From: FEN-1139 sp964396375
GTDB taxonomy: Bacteria > Myxococcota_A > Polyangia > Polyangiales > Polyangiaceae
DNA length: 64,000 nt
Assembly: GCA_964396375.1 (NCBI GenBank)
Contig: CAYNEY010000004.1
Coordinates: 62,001 to 126,000, forward strand
Direction: 5' to 3'
The position numbers and the translations under genes were made by a program. This document shows, piece by piece, positions 43,780 through 52,319 of this stretch (position 1 is its first letter; every line of letters starts with the position of its first letter). Below the pieces are notes generated by a model. The model was not told where the DNA came from. It did not search any database and saw only the letters and a list, made by a program, of their open reading frames with translations.

Positions 43780-44418
43780 TCAGCGGCGTGCGCCGATGTA
43801 GGTAATGGTCACGCCATTTTCCTCATCGATCTGTTGGACGGCAATCTGGCTGTCCGTGGCGCAGAAGCTCATCGGGTCGGCGTCACCGATCAGAAGCTCT
43901 GTGCCGCTCACCTCATAGCTGTCCGCATCCGCTTCGGCAGTGATCAGCTCCCCATCACAGTTGCAAGCTGCTTCGCTGAAGCTGCAGGTTCCCGAGGTCA
44001 GACCATAGTTGGACAGCTGCGGAGCGATGAGTTCACAGGTGTCCTCGTCCATCTCTGTGGCGAGGCCGCTCAGTGCCTGCCAGCAGGGGGTGTCGATGCG
44101 GAATTGAACGGAGCTGATGATCTCGACATCAGAATCAAAACTGCCATCTTCGTCGAAGTTAGTGGTGCCAGTGGCCGTGTGGCTCGCGTCGAGCAGACCC
44201 TCGTGACACTCACTGGGCATAGTCGCGAGGAAGGACTCGTCGAAGCCTTCCACGCAGACTGCCTCTATCGAATAGGAGCCAGTGGGATCACCACCGCAGG
44301 CCTCAAAGGATTCGCAGCTGAGCGTTCCTGATTGTGCGCTGGCCGTGTCGTCGTCATCGTCGCAGCCAGAAATCAGGGTTACCAGGGCGAGGGCAGCAGG
44401 TAAAAGACGATACTTCAT
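43780..44418 (-). CDS. Hypothetical lipoprotein
   Basis: 212 residues from the ATG complementing 44416-44418. Signal peptide ALALVTLISGC with lipobox SGC, then DDDDDTASAQ. The mature part has eight or so Cys and an acidic, low-complexity middle (DEDGSFDSDVEI); it looks like a beta-rich lipoprotein of a kind common in Polyangia (Gly-Ser-Tyr-Ser-Ile-Glu repeats near residue 50). No domain recognised. It has its own upstream region and no operon partner. Confidence 0.65.
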   Translation of the reverse strand: MKYRLLPAALALVTLISGCDDDDDTASAQSGTLSCESFEACGGDPTGSYSIEAVCVEGFDESFLATMPSECHEGLLDASHTATGTTNFDEDGSFDSDVEIISSVQFRIDTPCWQALSGLATEMDEDTCELIAPQLSNYGLTSGTCSFSEAACNCDGELITAEADADSYEVSGTELLIGDADPMSFCATDSQIAVQQIDEENGVTITYIGARR

Positions 44419-44720
44419 AGATTGTTCCTCCGGAGCCAATCCAAAACCGGACCGTAGCACTCGCCGCGGTACCGGGGCATCGTGATCGTAACGAAAAAAA
44501 CTCGCAAGCTCGTGATCGACCACGCGTCGAGCGGCGATGAGCCGCACGATGCTGGGCGTGTTTGGGTCTGCTGGTGACGGCGTTTTGCGCACGCGGGCGT
44601 GTGGTGGTGGTGATCGGAGACGGCGCCGGGCTTGGTCGAGGTACGTGCCTCGCGAGGGTCCGGCGCCGTCTCCGGTCCAAAGCTGCGCCATCGTCATGCC
44701 AGTGCCTCGCCTCCCTTGGG
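44419..44720. other. Intergenic region with long inverted repeat
   Basis: About 300 bases between a lipoprotein start and the end of the GH27 gene. It contains a 15-bp perfect inverted repeat (CGGAGACGGCGCCGG at 44615-44629 and its complement at 44660-44674) with a second CGAGG/CCTCG hairpin inside the 30-base loop. No gene or T run seen. Confidence 0.7.
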
Positions 44721-46487
44721 CTAGCTCGGGCTGGGTGAAAGGCGGACCAGGGCGGCTGCGTGGAAGGCGAGGTCGCGCGAGAAGGAGCCTGAAAAGGTGC
44801 CGAGTTCTTGCCCCGTCCAGAGATCGCGGGCCGTGAAGGGACCGGTGATACCGAGCTCCTCTGCCGTCACCCTGAGCGGGAGCTGTCTGGGACGATTCGG
44901 TACGTTGGCTCGGTAGGCAAAGAGCTGGCAGCGGAGCCTGGTTCCGGGTGCGGTGGCCGCAGCATCACTGAAGCCGAAGGTCAACCGAACCTCGGTGGCA
45001 TCGCTCGGGAGCTTCACTGTGACATGCAGGGCGACGGAGCCGCCCAGCCCGTCGGCCACGGGATGCCCGTCGAGCACCAGGTTGCTCGAGCTGGGCGGGT
45101 CGCCCCACCAGGCGCTCTCTGACTCCCGGGGCAGGGAGAAGAGAGGGAGCCTGCGCCCGCTGGCGAGTTCGAGCCATGCTTCGCCGAGGGTTACCGAGGG
45201 ATGTTCACGGTTCTGCTCGCCATCGTCCAGCATGATCACCAGTCGGTCGGAATCAACCAGCGCTGCTTTGAGCGTCTTTGCCATCGGCATGTCTCCCTGC
45301 ACCAGCTCGGCCATGGCGATCGCTGTCTCGGGTCCGAGGGAGATCGGGTCGCGAGTATTGAAAAGGGCGAGGAATCGATCCTGGCTCTCGGGATCGGTCG
45401 CGATCCACGCCACCAGTCCGTCTCGCTCGAACACGGGTCGGTTGCCCTCGCTGAACTGGTTGACGAACAGTACCTCGCGATTGGTGAGCAGTGACTCGGT
45501 GAAGGGGTCGGTCGCCGTGAGATCGCCACCGTACATCAGGGGTGAGCGTGCGATGGACCAGAGCGTCATCAGGGTGATTTGTTCATCCTGGCTGAGGCGG
45601 CAACGATGGCGCCCATGCTTGAGGAGCCCGAGTGGGAGCATGTCTGCATCGGGCCAGACCCCAGCATGCCGGATCGCGTTCCAGCGGGATAGCCGCCCAA
45701 ACTGCTCCCGGAGTGCTTGCCAGTTGTCCCAGAAATCGTCGCTGATGCGAAAGAGGTTGGCGTGTCGCTCGACGTGGGCCGCGGCCTCGAGGGCTGTCTC
45801 GCCTGGTGACAAGGAGAGCACGATCGCGCGTTTGGTGCGGTCGATGGCGCGTCGTACTGCCTCTATTTCGGGTAGCCTGTTCTGGTAGGGTCGCGCGATA
45901 TCGTCGACCTTGACGAAGTCGACTCCCCAAACGGCGAGCAGAGCGAACACTGAGTCGTAGTAGGGCTGAGCGCCCGGATGGCTCATGTTGACCCCGTACA
46001 TGTCAGGGTTCCAGGGGCAGACGTTGACGCGGTCAGCTATCTGGCTTGCACGATACGGCGAATCAAGGATGTGAAGATCTCGCTCCACGGCCTGGCGAGG
46101 GATCCCGCGCATCAGGTGGAGACCGAACTTGAGACCCAATCGGTGGATCTCTTCTGCGAGCGGCCCCAATCCAGCTCCACCGCGACTCGACGGGAAACGG
46201 TTGGGTGCAGGCCAGAGCCGGCCATGCTCATCGAGACACAGCTCGGTACCGGGGGTGTAGCCGTGTCCCTGCGCCGACGGCGCGTACCACTGGATATCCA
46301 CCACCACGTACTCCCAGCCGAACTCGAGGAGATGTGTGGCCATGTACTTGGCCTGTGCCCGGACCTGTTCTTCGGTCACGCTGGTGCCAAAGCAGTCCCA
46401 GCTGTTCCAGCCCATTGGGGGTCTCAGGGCAAAGGCGTGGAACGGAAGGAGAGGCACTTCTGACCCGAGGTTGCTGACCTGTTGCAT
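44721..46487 (-). CDS. GH27-like alpha-galactosidase-type glycoside hydrolase
   Basis: 588 residues. The start PPMGWNSWDCFG is the hallmark of GH27. The nucleophile Asp 195 is in DFVKVDDIARP and the acid/base Asp is in RISDDFWDNW near residue 250; RSPLMYGGDL is also typical. The C-terminal 200 residues include a module reminiscent of carbohydrate-binding domains (SVALHVTVKLPSDATEVRLTFGFSDAA region). No signal peptide, so cytoplasmic, unlike the two surface glycosidases in the window. Substrate could be an alpha-galactoside or beta-L-arabinopyranoside taken up first. It is divergent from corA. Confidence 0.88.
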   Translation of the reverse strand: MQQVSNLGSEVPLLPFHAFALRPPMGWNSWDCFGTSVTEEQVRAQAKYMATHLLEFGWEYVVVDIQWYAPSAQGHGYTPGTELCLDEHGRLWPAPNRFPSSRGGAGLGPLAEEIHRLGLKFGLHLMRGIPRQAVERDLHILDSPYRASQIADRVNVCPWNPDMYGVNMSHPGAQPYYDSVFALLAVWGVDFVKVDDIARPYQNRLPEIEAVRRAIDRTKRAIVLSLSPGETALEAAAHVERHANLFRISDDFWDNWQALREQFGRLSRWNAIRHAGVWPDADMLPLGLLKHGRHRCRLSQDEQITLMTLWSIARSPLMYGGDLTATDPFTESLLTNREVLFVNQFSEGNRPVFERDGLVAWIATDPESQDRFLALFNTRDPISLGPETAIAMAELVQGDMPMAKTLKAALVDSDRLVIMLDDGEQNREHPSVTLGEAWLELASGRRLPLFSLPRESESAWWGDPPSSSNLVLDGHPVADGLGGSVALHVTVKLPSDATEVRLTFGFSDAAATAPGTRLRCQLFAYRANVPNRPRQLPLRVTAEELGITGPFTARDLWTGQELGTFSGSFSRDLAFHAAALVRLSPSPS

Positions 46488-46651
46488 GGGTGATTGAGGT
46501 AGCCGAAATCGGTTGCTCGAGGCAAGTGGCAGGGGCGACGGGCCCGCTGAGAGTAATCACAGAGCCTCCCAGAGCATGGCTGGGGGGCAAACCTCCTCAC
46601 CTCGCTATCCTCAGAGCACGTTCGGGTCAAAGCTCTGTATGATGAGGGACC

Positions 46652-47641
46652 ATGCTTCGGATCCTCGAGGTCAGCGCAGATGGACGGCAGGAAGAGCGGC
46701 GGAGCACTGACGACGCGCTCACAACGCTCGAGTTCGCGCCCCGATCAGGTGGCGGGTGGTTCTGGATCGATTGCACTGAACCGAGCCGGGAGGAACTCAG
46801 CCTTCTCGCGGAGCGCCTGGCCCTGCACCCCGCCACCATCGAAGACTGTGCTCGTGTCGATCATCGCCCAAAATTCGAGGCCTACGACGAGTATCTGTTC
46901 GTCGTGATCCACGCACTTGTCCGAGGGGCGTCGAGTTTGTCGGATGAGTTCGAGGTTCGGGAGCTGCACGCCTTCCTTTCTGGCCAATTTTTGGTCACGG
47001 TTCACAATCAATCGATTGCCTCCGTCGATGCCGTGTTCCGCCGCTTGCGCGTGGAGCCACAGGCAGCCAAGCGCGGTCCTGCGTTTGCGTATTATCTCGT
47101 GGCGGACGGTGTAGTGACGAGCATCATTCCGTGGCTAGAGGACGTGGTCGAGAAGATCGAGGATCTCGAGGATGATCTGCTCGCGCCAGGCAAAGGACAG
47201 CTTTCACTGACAGCGGTGTATCGACTGCGCCGTCTCCTCGGAACGATGCGCCGCTACCTTGGGCCAGAGCGGGAGGTGTTCTCGGTGTTGGCGCGCCCGG
47301 ATCTCGGAATCATCGGGAAGAAGAACGGTCCGTTCTTTCGCATGATCTACGATGAGGTGCTCCGGACCACCGAGGTGATCGAATCGGCACGCGACCACAT
47401 TGGCAACCTCCGAGAGATGCACGCGACCCAGGTCTCCCAGCGGACCAACGAGGTGGTGAAACGTCTCACCATCCTGAGCGCGGTGTTCATGCCACTCACG
47501 TTCCTGACCGGTTTCTTCGGGCAGAATTTCAGGCACCTGCCCTTCGACAGCCTGTGGTTGATGCTGCTTGTGGTGTTGGGGTGCGTGCTGGGGCCGCCAG
47601 TCATGCTCTTGTGGATGAGGAGTCGGGGCTGGCTCTCCTAG
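46652..47641 (+). CDS. corA: CorA-family divalent cation channel
   Basis: 329 residues. The large N-terminal cytoplasmic domain contains WFWIDCTEPSREELSLLAERL and the long helix EDVVEKIEDLEDDLL, and the two membrane helices are near residues 270-325. The conserved pore loop reads FLTGFFGQNF, so Met of the usual GMN motif is replaced by Gln. Members move magnesium, cobalt or zinc ions. The variant motif may change ion choice. It is divergent from the GH27 gene; no magnesium riboswitch is recognised in the 164-base upstream region. Confidence 0.9.
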   Translation: MLRILEVSADGRQEERRSTDDALTTLEFAPRSGGGWFWIDCTEPSREELSLLAERLALHPATIEDCARVDHRPKFEAYDEYLFVVIHALVRGASSLSDEFEVRELHAFLSGQFLVTVHNQSIASVDAVFRRLRVEPQAAKRGPAFAYYLVADGVVTSIIPWLEDVVEKIEDLEDDLLAPGKGQLSLTAVYRLRRLLGTMRRYLGPEREVFSVLARPDLGIIGKKNGPFFRMIYDEVLRTTEVIESARDHIGNLREMHATQVSQRTNEVVKRLTILSAVFMPLTFLTGFFGQNFRHLPFDSLWLMLLVVLGCVLGPPVMLLWMRSRGWLS

Positions 47642-47849
47642 GTGGGGCGTGGCTGGGCTGTTGGGCCCAGGGGCCGGGTCTGGGCCGGCGCAAGCAATTC
47701 CTCCAGAAACAGGCGGATGGACAGGGACCTTGGGATACCACTTTCCGTCGAGAGCCGCGGCCGGCCACGGGGTCTCCTTGGACTGGCCGAAAGATTTGCA
47801 CCAGGTTGAGCCGTAAAGGGGAAAGCACCACACTGTACCGAGGGAAAAG

Positions 47850-48497
47850 GTGAGCAGCTTGCCGAAACTCCGAGCATCCACTCCTGCGGGCGAATCCCTC
47901 GCTGGCAGCGTGGTCAAGCTGCGTCCCGGACTGGTTGGTGACGCGGAGTTCGTCGAGCAGTTGAAAGAGCAGAATCCCGTGGCGGTCGGTCGCTTGATCG
48001 ACTCCTACGGGGCCATGGTTCGTCGGAGTCTCTTCCGTGTTCTCGGGAGCAGTTACGATCTGGACGATCTCGAGCAAGACACCTTCGTCACCGTCCTCAG
48101 TCGCTGCCACACCCTGCGCGATCCAGCGGCGCTCCGCAGCTTCGTTGTGAGTGTCGCGATGCGACTCGCCCGCAATGAATTGAGAAAACGCGCGATCCGT
48201 CGCTTCGTGGGACTCGACACTGCCTCCGAGGTGTTCCACGCGCCAGCGCACGATGCCGTTCAAGCGGAGCGTTTTCGCAACGTCTATGCTGCTCTCGATC
48301 GGTTGGATCCCAGCTGTCGGGTCGCCTACGTGCTGAGGTACGTGGAGGGTTATGAGCTGTCGGAAGTAGCCGCAGCCTGCAACTGCTCGTTGTCCACGGC
48401 GAAGCGCTGGCTGGTTCGTGCCGAGACCAAGCTGAGGCAGGTCGCGCGCAGTGAGAAAGGTTCACTTTTTGGCTTGGATTCGGGAGGTGAGCCATGA
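47850..48497 (+). CDS. ECF-type sigma-70 family factor
   Basis: 215 residues starting at GTG preceded by GAGGGA. Region 2 (about 33-113) has YDLDDLEQDTFVTVLSRCHTLRD, the polymerase-binding and -10 recognition part. Region 4 (about 148-195) has LRYVEGYELSEVAAACNCSLSTAKRWLVRAETKL. It would direct transcription of envelope-stress or uptake genes. It overlaps the following FecR-like gene (ATGA), a classical sigma/anti-sigma arrangement. Confidence 0.92.
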   Translation: MSSLPKLRASTPAGESLAGSVVKLRPGLVGDAEFVEQLKEQNPVAVGRLIDSYGAMVRRSLFRVLGSSYDLDDLEQDTFVTVLSRCHTLRDPAALRSFVVSVAMRLARNELRKRAIRRFVGLDTASEVFHAPAHDAVQAERFRNVYAALDRLDPSCRVAYVLRYVEGYELSEVAAACNCSLSTAKRWLVRAETKLRQVARSEKGSLFGLDSGGEP

Positions 48498-49741
48498 GCT
48501 CGACGGACCGGACCGAGCTCGGATTGTGGCTTGAGGTGACCGCACCAGTTCCTGAACGCGATGGTTCGGATGCGGTGCTCAGGAAGCGCGTCATAGCTCT
48601 CTCGGGTGAGCGTCGCCGACGCCGCCGCCTTGCGGGGGCGGTGATGGCGGTTGGTGCCACGTCGGTGCTCATTGCGGTTGGCGTGGCGCGCTTCGGCAGC
48701 GCGCCGCAGGCTGAGGCGATTCGTTTTCGTCTCGATCCAGGGATGGGGTTCGGTACGGTCGGTGCCTATGTGGCACCAGTCACGGATATCCCGCTCGATC
48801 TCCGATTCAGCGAAGGCAGTGTGATCGAGCTTCTGCCTGGGGCTCGGGCTCGTGTGGCCGCTACCTCGGCGCGGGGAGCGACTGTGTTGCTCGAGACCGG
48901 TCACGCCAATGTGGATGTGGTGCACCGTCCCAAGGCGGAGTGGAGTATCGTTGCCGGCGCATACAGTGTGCGAGTCCGTGGCACGTCGTTTACGGTGGGT
49001 TTCGACCCGGCGACCCAGCTCTTCGAGCTTTCCATGCGGTCTGGGGTGGTGACGGTCGAAGGGCCAGGGATCAGCACGCCGATCGAAATCCGCGGGGCTC
49101 AGCGTTTCGTCCACCGAGTGGGTGATGAGCATCCGAAGCCGGTGCCTATCGCGAGTGTGCAGGGAGAGGAGCCGGCGGTCGCTGATGGTTCGGGTGGTGG
49201 TGGCGGACTCTTTGGCGAGCATGCTTCGCTCGAGGACCACGAGCCGCGCGCCATGGCTTCCAAGGTCGTGCCCCGGGATGCGAGGCAGAACTGGGCATCG
49301 CGTGTGAGCCGTGGGGAATACGCGGCGGTCCTGCGGGAGGCGGAGGCTGAGGGGGTGCCACAGGTGATGGCCCGCGTTTCTGCCGAAGAATTGCTCGCTC
49401 TGGCCAATGCGGCACGTTTCCTCGGTCGGGTGGAGATCGGTCGCGAGGGCTACACGGTGTTGCGTCGGCGCTTTCCAGGCACGCAGATGGCAAGTTTGGC
49501 GGCCTTCCTGATGGGACGTTTGATGGAATCTGGCTCCCCTGGTGAGGCGCGTCAGTGGTTCGAGCGGTACGAGCGCGAGGCCCCGGCGGGGCCGTTGGCG
49601 GCGGAAGCGATGGGACGCAGAATGCTGCTGCTTCGTGACCGTGGTGGCCGCTTTGAGGCAGAGCGGTTGGCCGAGGAGTATGTTCGTCGCTACCCAGATG
49701 GTGCCTACGCCGGGGTTGCGCGTAAGATTGCAGCTCCTTGA
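48494..49741 (+). CDS. FecR-like anti-sigma/sensor protein with C-terminal helical repeats
   Basis: 415 residues. A short cytoplasmic N-terminus (about 48 residues), a membrane helix near residue 60 and a periplasmic FecR domain (residues about 85-215: GSVIELLPGARARV, GHANVDVV, YSVRVRGTSFTVGF). A Gly-rich linker follows and then helices resembling TPR repeats (AFLMGRLMESGSPGEARQWF, RLAEEYVRRYPDG) to the end. It would bind and inhibit the sigma factor and release it on an external signal. The 4-base overlaps with both neighbours show coupling. Confidence 0.82.
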   Translation: MSSTDRTELGLWLEVTAPVPERDGSDAVLRKRVIALSGERRRRRRLAGAVMAVGATSVLIAVGVARFGSAPQAEAIRFRLDPGMGFGTVGAYVAPVTDIPLDLRFSEGSVIELLPGARARVAATSARGATVLLETGHANVDVVHRPKAEWSIVAGAYSVRVRGTSFTVGFDPATQLFELSMRSGVVTVEGPGISTPIEIRGAQRFVHRVGDEHPKPVPIASVQGEEPAVADGSGGGGGLFGEHASLEDHEPRAMASKVVPRDARQNWASRVSRGEYAAVLREAEAEGVPQVMARVSAEELLALANAARFLGRVEIGREGYTVLRRRFPGTQMASLAAFLMGRLMESGSPGEARQWFERYEREAPAGPLAAEAMGRRMLLLRDRGGRFEAERLAEEYVRRYPDGAYAGVARKIAAP

Positions 49742-50895
49742 GGCCTCCCCCAGCGCGCCGCTCGAGCTTCTTCGCCCCGATCCTCTGGGTGTGGCTCTGC
49801 TTTGCGTGGGTCTTCGGCTCGCCGCAGATGGCGTTGGCCGATTCGGTGGTGCTGGTGGTCGTGAGTTCGGAAGCCGCTGCTGACAAGGGGCCACTCGAAC
49901 TCCGGCTCCGTTCGGAACTCGCCACCGAGAATGCCGAGACGGTGATCGCCAACCCCGCCACACCCCCCAAGCTGCCGGAGTTGCGGCTCTTAGCTCGGAG
50001 GCTTGGAGCGACCGCCGCCATTTCGGTGGCTCTCGACGAGCGAGGGGCACGAGGTACCGTGTGGGTGGAAGCGCCGCACCTCGACCTCGACATCGTGCGC
50101 CCAGTCATCGTCTCCGCCACACAGAGCGATTTGGTGACGGTCTTCGCACTCCGTGCCGTCGAAGCATGGCGTGGTGCACGGTTGGAGCTCGAGCAAGTGA
50201 GGCGTGCACGAGAGAGCCAGCCAAAGCCGGCCACTTCGGAGCCTGAGGCCGTCTCTCCATCACCGCCGACAGTGTCCGTGCAACCCATCGATTCGACTCA
50301 GCCATCCTCACTCTCGGACAAATCCCCCAAATCCCCGCCCGAGAAACCAAACGCCAGTTTCAATGCTGAGATCTACCAGCAGGGGCCGCGGATCCGCCTT
50401 GGTCTCAATGGCAGCTCCCTTGCGGCTCCAGACGAGCTAGGTTTCGGGTTTGGCATCGATCTTCGGGTTGGACTGGAGTTCTCGCCGAGCTGGTTCGTCG
50501 ATCTGAGGGCGATGGCCCCGTTCTTCCACCGCATCGAGTCGAACGTGGGCACGGCGGACCTCGATCAGGAACTCTTCCTGCTTCGAGTTGGAGCTCCCAT
50601 CGACCTCGGTGAACAACTGTTTCTTGAACCCTGGGCTGGGGCTGGGGTGTCCCGCTTCGGGGTACGCGCTCAGGCAAAGCCACCTTTCGTCTCCCGCCGC
50701 TTGACCGCTTGGTCACTCTTGGCTGGCACCGGTGCCGGGTTGGGCTGGCCGCGGACAGGGCGATGGTGGCTTCTTGCTGACCTGGCTGCGATGGTGCGAC
50801 TGCAGCAGCCGCGGGTGGAGTTCGACCGTACTGCGGTAATCACACCGACACCATGGCTCTTCGCCGTGACGGGAGGCTTCGGTGTACGGCTCTAG
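49738..50895 (+). CDS. Exported protein with beta-barrel-like C-terminus (third gene of the ECF operon)
   Basis: 385 residues. TTG start whose last two bases begin the preceding stop (TTGA); a signal peptide with cleavage near ALADS follows. Residues about 35-135 are a small alpha/beta domain, then a Pro/Ser linker, then about 185 residues of alternating beta strands ending FGVRL, consistent with an outer-membrane barrel. No known family. As part of the ECF/FecR operon it may be the sensor or effector in the outer membrane. Confidence 0.6.
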   Translation: MRPPPARRSSFFAPILWVWLCFAWVFGSPQMALADSVVLVVVSSEAAADKGPLELRLRSELATENAETVIANPATPPKLPELRLLARRLGATAAISVALDERGARGTVWVEAPHLDLDIVRPVIVSATQSDLVTVFALRAVEAWRGARLELEQVRRARESQPKPATSEPEAVSPSPPTVSVQPIDSTQPSSLSDKSPKSPPEKPNASFNAEIYQQGPRIRLGLNGSSLAAPDELGFGFGIDLRVGLEFSPSWFVDLRAMAPFFHRIESNVGTADLDQELFLLRVGAPIDLGEQLFLEPWAGAGVSRFGVRAQAKPPFVSRRLTAWSLLAGTGAGLGWPRTGRWWLLADLAAMVRLQQPRVEFDRTAVITPTPWLFAVTGGFGVRL

Positions 50896-51071
50896 ACCGA
50901 ACCCTTGGTTGGAGGGTCAGTGAGCCACCCTTCAGCCCATCGTACACTGCTCGGACATGGGATCTGCGACGACAGGGCTCGTACCGGAGCACGCCGCCGT
51001 AACCTAGGATGAGGCCTTCGCATCGTTCCACTCCGCCCACCCAGCCACACACCCCAACTATCCCTCGAGAT

Positions 51072-52187
51072 ATGAGTTCCCGGTTTCCTCCCTTCCCGAA
51101 CCCGCACCGCTTCTGCGGCGTTCAGTGCCAACTTGGCGCTTCGGGTTGCTCTCGGCGGATCTGGCTCGCGCTGGCCCTCCTTGCCGTTCTTCTCGGCTCC
51201 TGCACCGAACAGCCGCTTAGGGCCATTGTGCGCGAAGAGCCTGAGAGTACGAGCGACCAGGCTGGTCAGAGCGGCGCCTCAGATGGAAAAGACGCCGGTG
51301 GGCTCCTCGGCGAAGGTGGTCGATCGGACGGGGAAGGTGGTCGAGGCAGCGCGGACACGGCTGGGAGCGCGGGGCAACTCGGTGAGGGGGGCGACACGAT
51401 CTGCGCTGATCTCGGCGAGGATTGTGAGAACTCCTTCGACTGTTGCGGTGGGAGCTGTGAACACGGGATCTGCTCCAATCAGGCCGGACTGTGCGTGTCG
51501 ACGGGTCTGGTCTGCGCGGATGACTTGCCATGTTGCGTCGGTTTCTGCGGTATGGACGGGAAGTGTCCACCGCTCAGCTGCTCGGCCGCTTCGAGCAGAT
51601 GCAACGCGGACGAGGAGTGCTGCTCGCAAGATTGCCGCGGCGGGCGGTGTGAGGTGTTGGACGGATGTCAGCCGCTCGGGGAATTCTGCACCTACAACCG
51701 CGACTGCTGCTCTTTCAGTTGCACCTACGACGGCTGGTCGAGGAGCTTCCGGTGCTCACCAGCCAACACGTGCCTCTCCTCGGGGGAGGTGTGTGACGAG
51801 ACACGTCCGCCCTGCTGTGGGCAGCTCGGTGAGCAACGTACCGAAGCCTGTGAGCTTGGATCGAACGGTGTCACCCGCTGCACGCCGCGTGGTCCGTGCA
51901 AGATCACAGGTGCTGAGTGCGCGCAGGCTGCCGAGTGCTGTGGCGGCTTCTGCCTCCCGGATGACAGCGGTTACCGCGCCTGCAGCGAGACCTGTGCTGA
52001 CCTTGGGGCACGCTGCGTCAATGATCGCGACTGCTGTGAAGACGCCATTTGTGAAACGGGAGCTTGTGTTTTGCCTTTAGGGCCGTGCCTCGAACTCGGT
52101 GAGGTCTGCTCGGCAAATGAGGATTGCTGCAGTCAAACTTGTGACCCCAGTCTGTCGACGTGCGTCGAAGCGGTTGCATCTTCCTAG
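51072..52187 (+). CDS. Disulfide-rich repeat lipoprotein
   Basis: 371 residues from ATG at 51072 (an in-frame ATG at 51009 would lengthen the N-terminus by 21). Signal LALALLAVLLGSCT with lipobox LGSC. After a Gly/Glu linker come about eight modules of roughly 35 residues of the type G-x-x-C-x5-C-C-x3-C-x4-G-x-C, for example DLGEDCENSFDCCGGSC and ELGEVCSANEDCCSQTC. The C-C pair spacing resembles inhibitor-knot/Dickkopf-like disulfide modules. No catalytic residues. Role unknown; adhesion or protease inhibition are possibilities only. Confidence 0.7.
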   Translation: MSSRFPPFPNPHRFCGVQCQLGASGCSRRIWLALALLAVLLGSCTEQPLRAIVREEPESTSDQAGQSGASDGKDAGGLLGEGGRSDGEGGRGSADTAGSAGQLGEGGDTICADLGEDCENSFDCCGGSCEHGICSNQAGLCVSTGLVCADDLPCCVGFCGMDGKCPPLSCSAASSRCNADEECCSQDCRGGRCEVLDGCQPLGEFCTYNRDCCSFSCTYDGWSRSFRCSPANTCLSSGEVCDETRPPCCGQLGEQRTEACELGSNGVTRCTPRGPCKITGAECAQAAECCGGFCLPDDSGYRACSETCADLGARCVNDRDCCEDAICETGACVLPLGPCLELGEVCSANEDCCSQTCDPSLSTCVEAVASS

Positions 52188-52264
52188 ATCAACGCGGCTT
52201 TCGGCCGTGGATGATTCCAATCTGCCTCATCCCCACTGGCCGGTTTCCCCACTGCACAAAGCCA

Positions 52265-52298
52265 ACGAGGCTCCGACCCCTGGGGGGCGGAGCCTCGT
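52265..52298. terminator. Bidirectional terminator hairpin
   Basis: ACGAGGCTCCG and its perfect complement CGGAGCCTCGT form an 11-bp stem with a GGGG-rich loop, placed between two convergent genes. Only short T runs follow on either strand. Confidence 0.55.
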
Positions 52299-52319
52299 CG
52301 TACCGTCGTGCCACGTCGT

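Noticed and set aside
48350..50050. 566-codon open frame antisense to the sigma/FecR operon
   Set aside because: Product is Arg/Pro/Ser-rich without domains; the plus-strand genes have motifs and coupled starts.
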